The notes below the pieces were generated by a model. The model did no database searches, had not been told where the DNA came from, and saw nothing but the letters and a program-made list of their open reading frames with translations. A program made the translations under genes and the position numbers. Positions 63,286 to 64,000 of a DNA stretch of 64,000 bases are shown one piece after another. The first letter of the stretch is position 1. Each line of letters starts with the position of its first letter. Origin of the DNA: Paramecium sonneborni (taxonomy: Eukaryota > Ciliophora > Oligohymenophorea > Peniculida > Parameciidae); the NCBI GenBank assembly GCA_905182985.1, contig CAJJDN010000106.1:65843-129842 (forward strand), given 5' to 3'.

Positions 63286-64000
63286 TCATTGTTAAATTTC
63301 ACATTTATATTAATTGATACAATTTTGATATAAAGTCTTGAGTTCTTTTGTCAAAAGTTGATCATCCATTTGCAATTTAAATGGTTCATATTATTATTAA
63401 TGAGGATTAATAGAAATTGATGGACCTATTATAAATGAATAATTAACCTCCTCCATATATTTCCTATAAGATATGCCATATTGGAGCTGTGATCATAAGA
63501 AATTGTTAGCCTTCCTTTTTTTATTAGATAATCTATTAATCTTTATCTAACAATAAATAATTAGTTATTTCTCCAGGAGGAGGATAACCAAATAAATTGT
63601 TTTTTTACAAAATGGATTTTGAATTATAAAGGTAAGTTTACCATTTCTTTAACCATTCTTCATGGATGACAAAAATTCTATCATACCCTTGAAGATTTTC
63701 ATATTTAATTATAAGTTGCCTTTCTAATTTTCTTCTTCTACTCATTTATTATGCATTTTCTGTACAGGCACTACAAGTTTTAATATTTTTTTCAATAATT
63801 GGCCCTCCTCCATATTTTTCAATTAAAAATTCGCAAACTGCTTTAGGAATTATGATTGAAGTGAGTTGCAATTATTTTTAGGCAGAGCTTTCCTCCATAT
63901 TAACTGGAGAATTAGGATTTTATACCTCTCCTATTGTTGTAAAGCTTGTGTTTGAATCTAATTGAGAATTTTATTAAACTGATTTAGCATTCTTAATATA
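63286..64000 (-). CDS. DUSP-domain protein, 5' part beyond window
   Basis: The minus frame is open from the window edge to TGA 63286-63288 with one 22-nt intron at 63426-63447. Two DUSP-like units are visible. The first reads SIIIPKAVCEFLIEKYGGGP, followed by TCSACTEN and RIFVIHEEWLKKWQTYL, then PPPGEITNYLL. The second has QQFLMITAPIWHILQEIYGGG and, across the intron, GPSISINPHQQQ. The I-P-x-x-V/W-x-x-L-x-x-x-YGGGP core is characteristic of DUSP domains of ubiquitin-specific proteases such as USP4/USP15, but no UCH catalytic motif lies within the visible part and the protein ends 50 residues after the second unit. It may have its catalytic domain upstream, outside the window, or be a DUSP-only adaptor. 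Confidence 0.8.

Noticed and set aside
1..64000. tRNA, rRNA, CRISPR arrays, transposases
   Set aside because: I looked for T-loop GTTCRA-type cores, conserved rRNA cores, regular short repeats and DDE/integrase motifs and found none that hold up.

Overview
The window is ciliate nuclear DNA of Paramecium type. Long reading frames appear only when TAA and TAG are read as glutamine and TGA is the sole stop. Coding frames are broken by very short introns, mostly 20-31 nt (GT...TAG or GT...AAG), and each inferred intron restores frame exactly: spliced lengths come out as whole codons for every multi-exon gene checked. Base composition is extremely AT-rich, by eye richer than the well-known Paramecium macronuclear genome. 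I cannot name the species. The 1-nt N at 13263 sits between two identical 1115-bp copies and looks like an unmerged contig overlap.

Layout. 1-2.76 kb: minus-strand voltage-gated cation channel pieces split by a short stop-rich stretch. 3.5-5.6 kb: a small ORF and an ADIP/SSX2IP-like centrosomal coiled-coil gene (plus). 5.96-8.66 kb: a CNG/EAG-type K+ channel (minus), divergent from a small gene. 9.3-11.6 kb: two unrecognised minus genes. 12.1-15.1 kb: a DNAJC21/Jjj1 co-chaperone and its duplicated 3' part. 15.3-19.3 kb: a coiled-coil protein and a membrane hybrid histidine kinase (plus). 19.7-28.8 kb: two tandem large TmcB/PAS-type membrane proteins (minus). 29.5-34.8 kb: an A/B-type cyclin and a second CNG/EAG K+ channel with at least 12 introns (plus). 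35.4-38.1 kb: a probable pseudogene facing an unrecognised minus gene. 38.3-42.8 kb: an AIG1-like GTPase with a Cys/His cluster, a tiny acylated protein and a SPAG8/CFAP143-like candidate axonemal protein (plus). 43.6-53.2 kb: one giant minus-strand surface protein (signal peptide, LamG-like region, CxxC repeats, inferred beta-helix, polytopic tail). 53.8-57.0 kb: an F1-ATPase alpha-like protein, a small type I membrane protein and ribosomal protein eL42 (plus). 57.3-64 kb: minus-strand cold-shock-domain protein, SCP/Dullard-like HAD phosphatase, IQ+MORN acylated protein and a partial DUSP-domain protein.

The content is typical of a free-living ciliate: many membrane ion channels and sensors (three channels, a hybrid kinase, two PAS-type sensors, the giant receptor-like protein), ciliary or centrosomal components and scattered housekeeping genes. 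There are no operons; neighbouring genes share direction only loosely and intergenic gaps are mostly 0.1-0.9 kb. Names rest on motif recognition by eye, without database searches.
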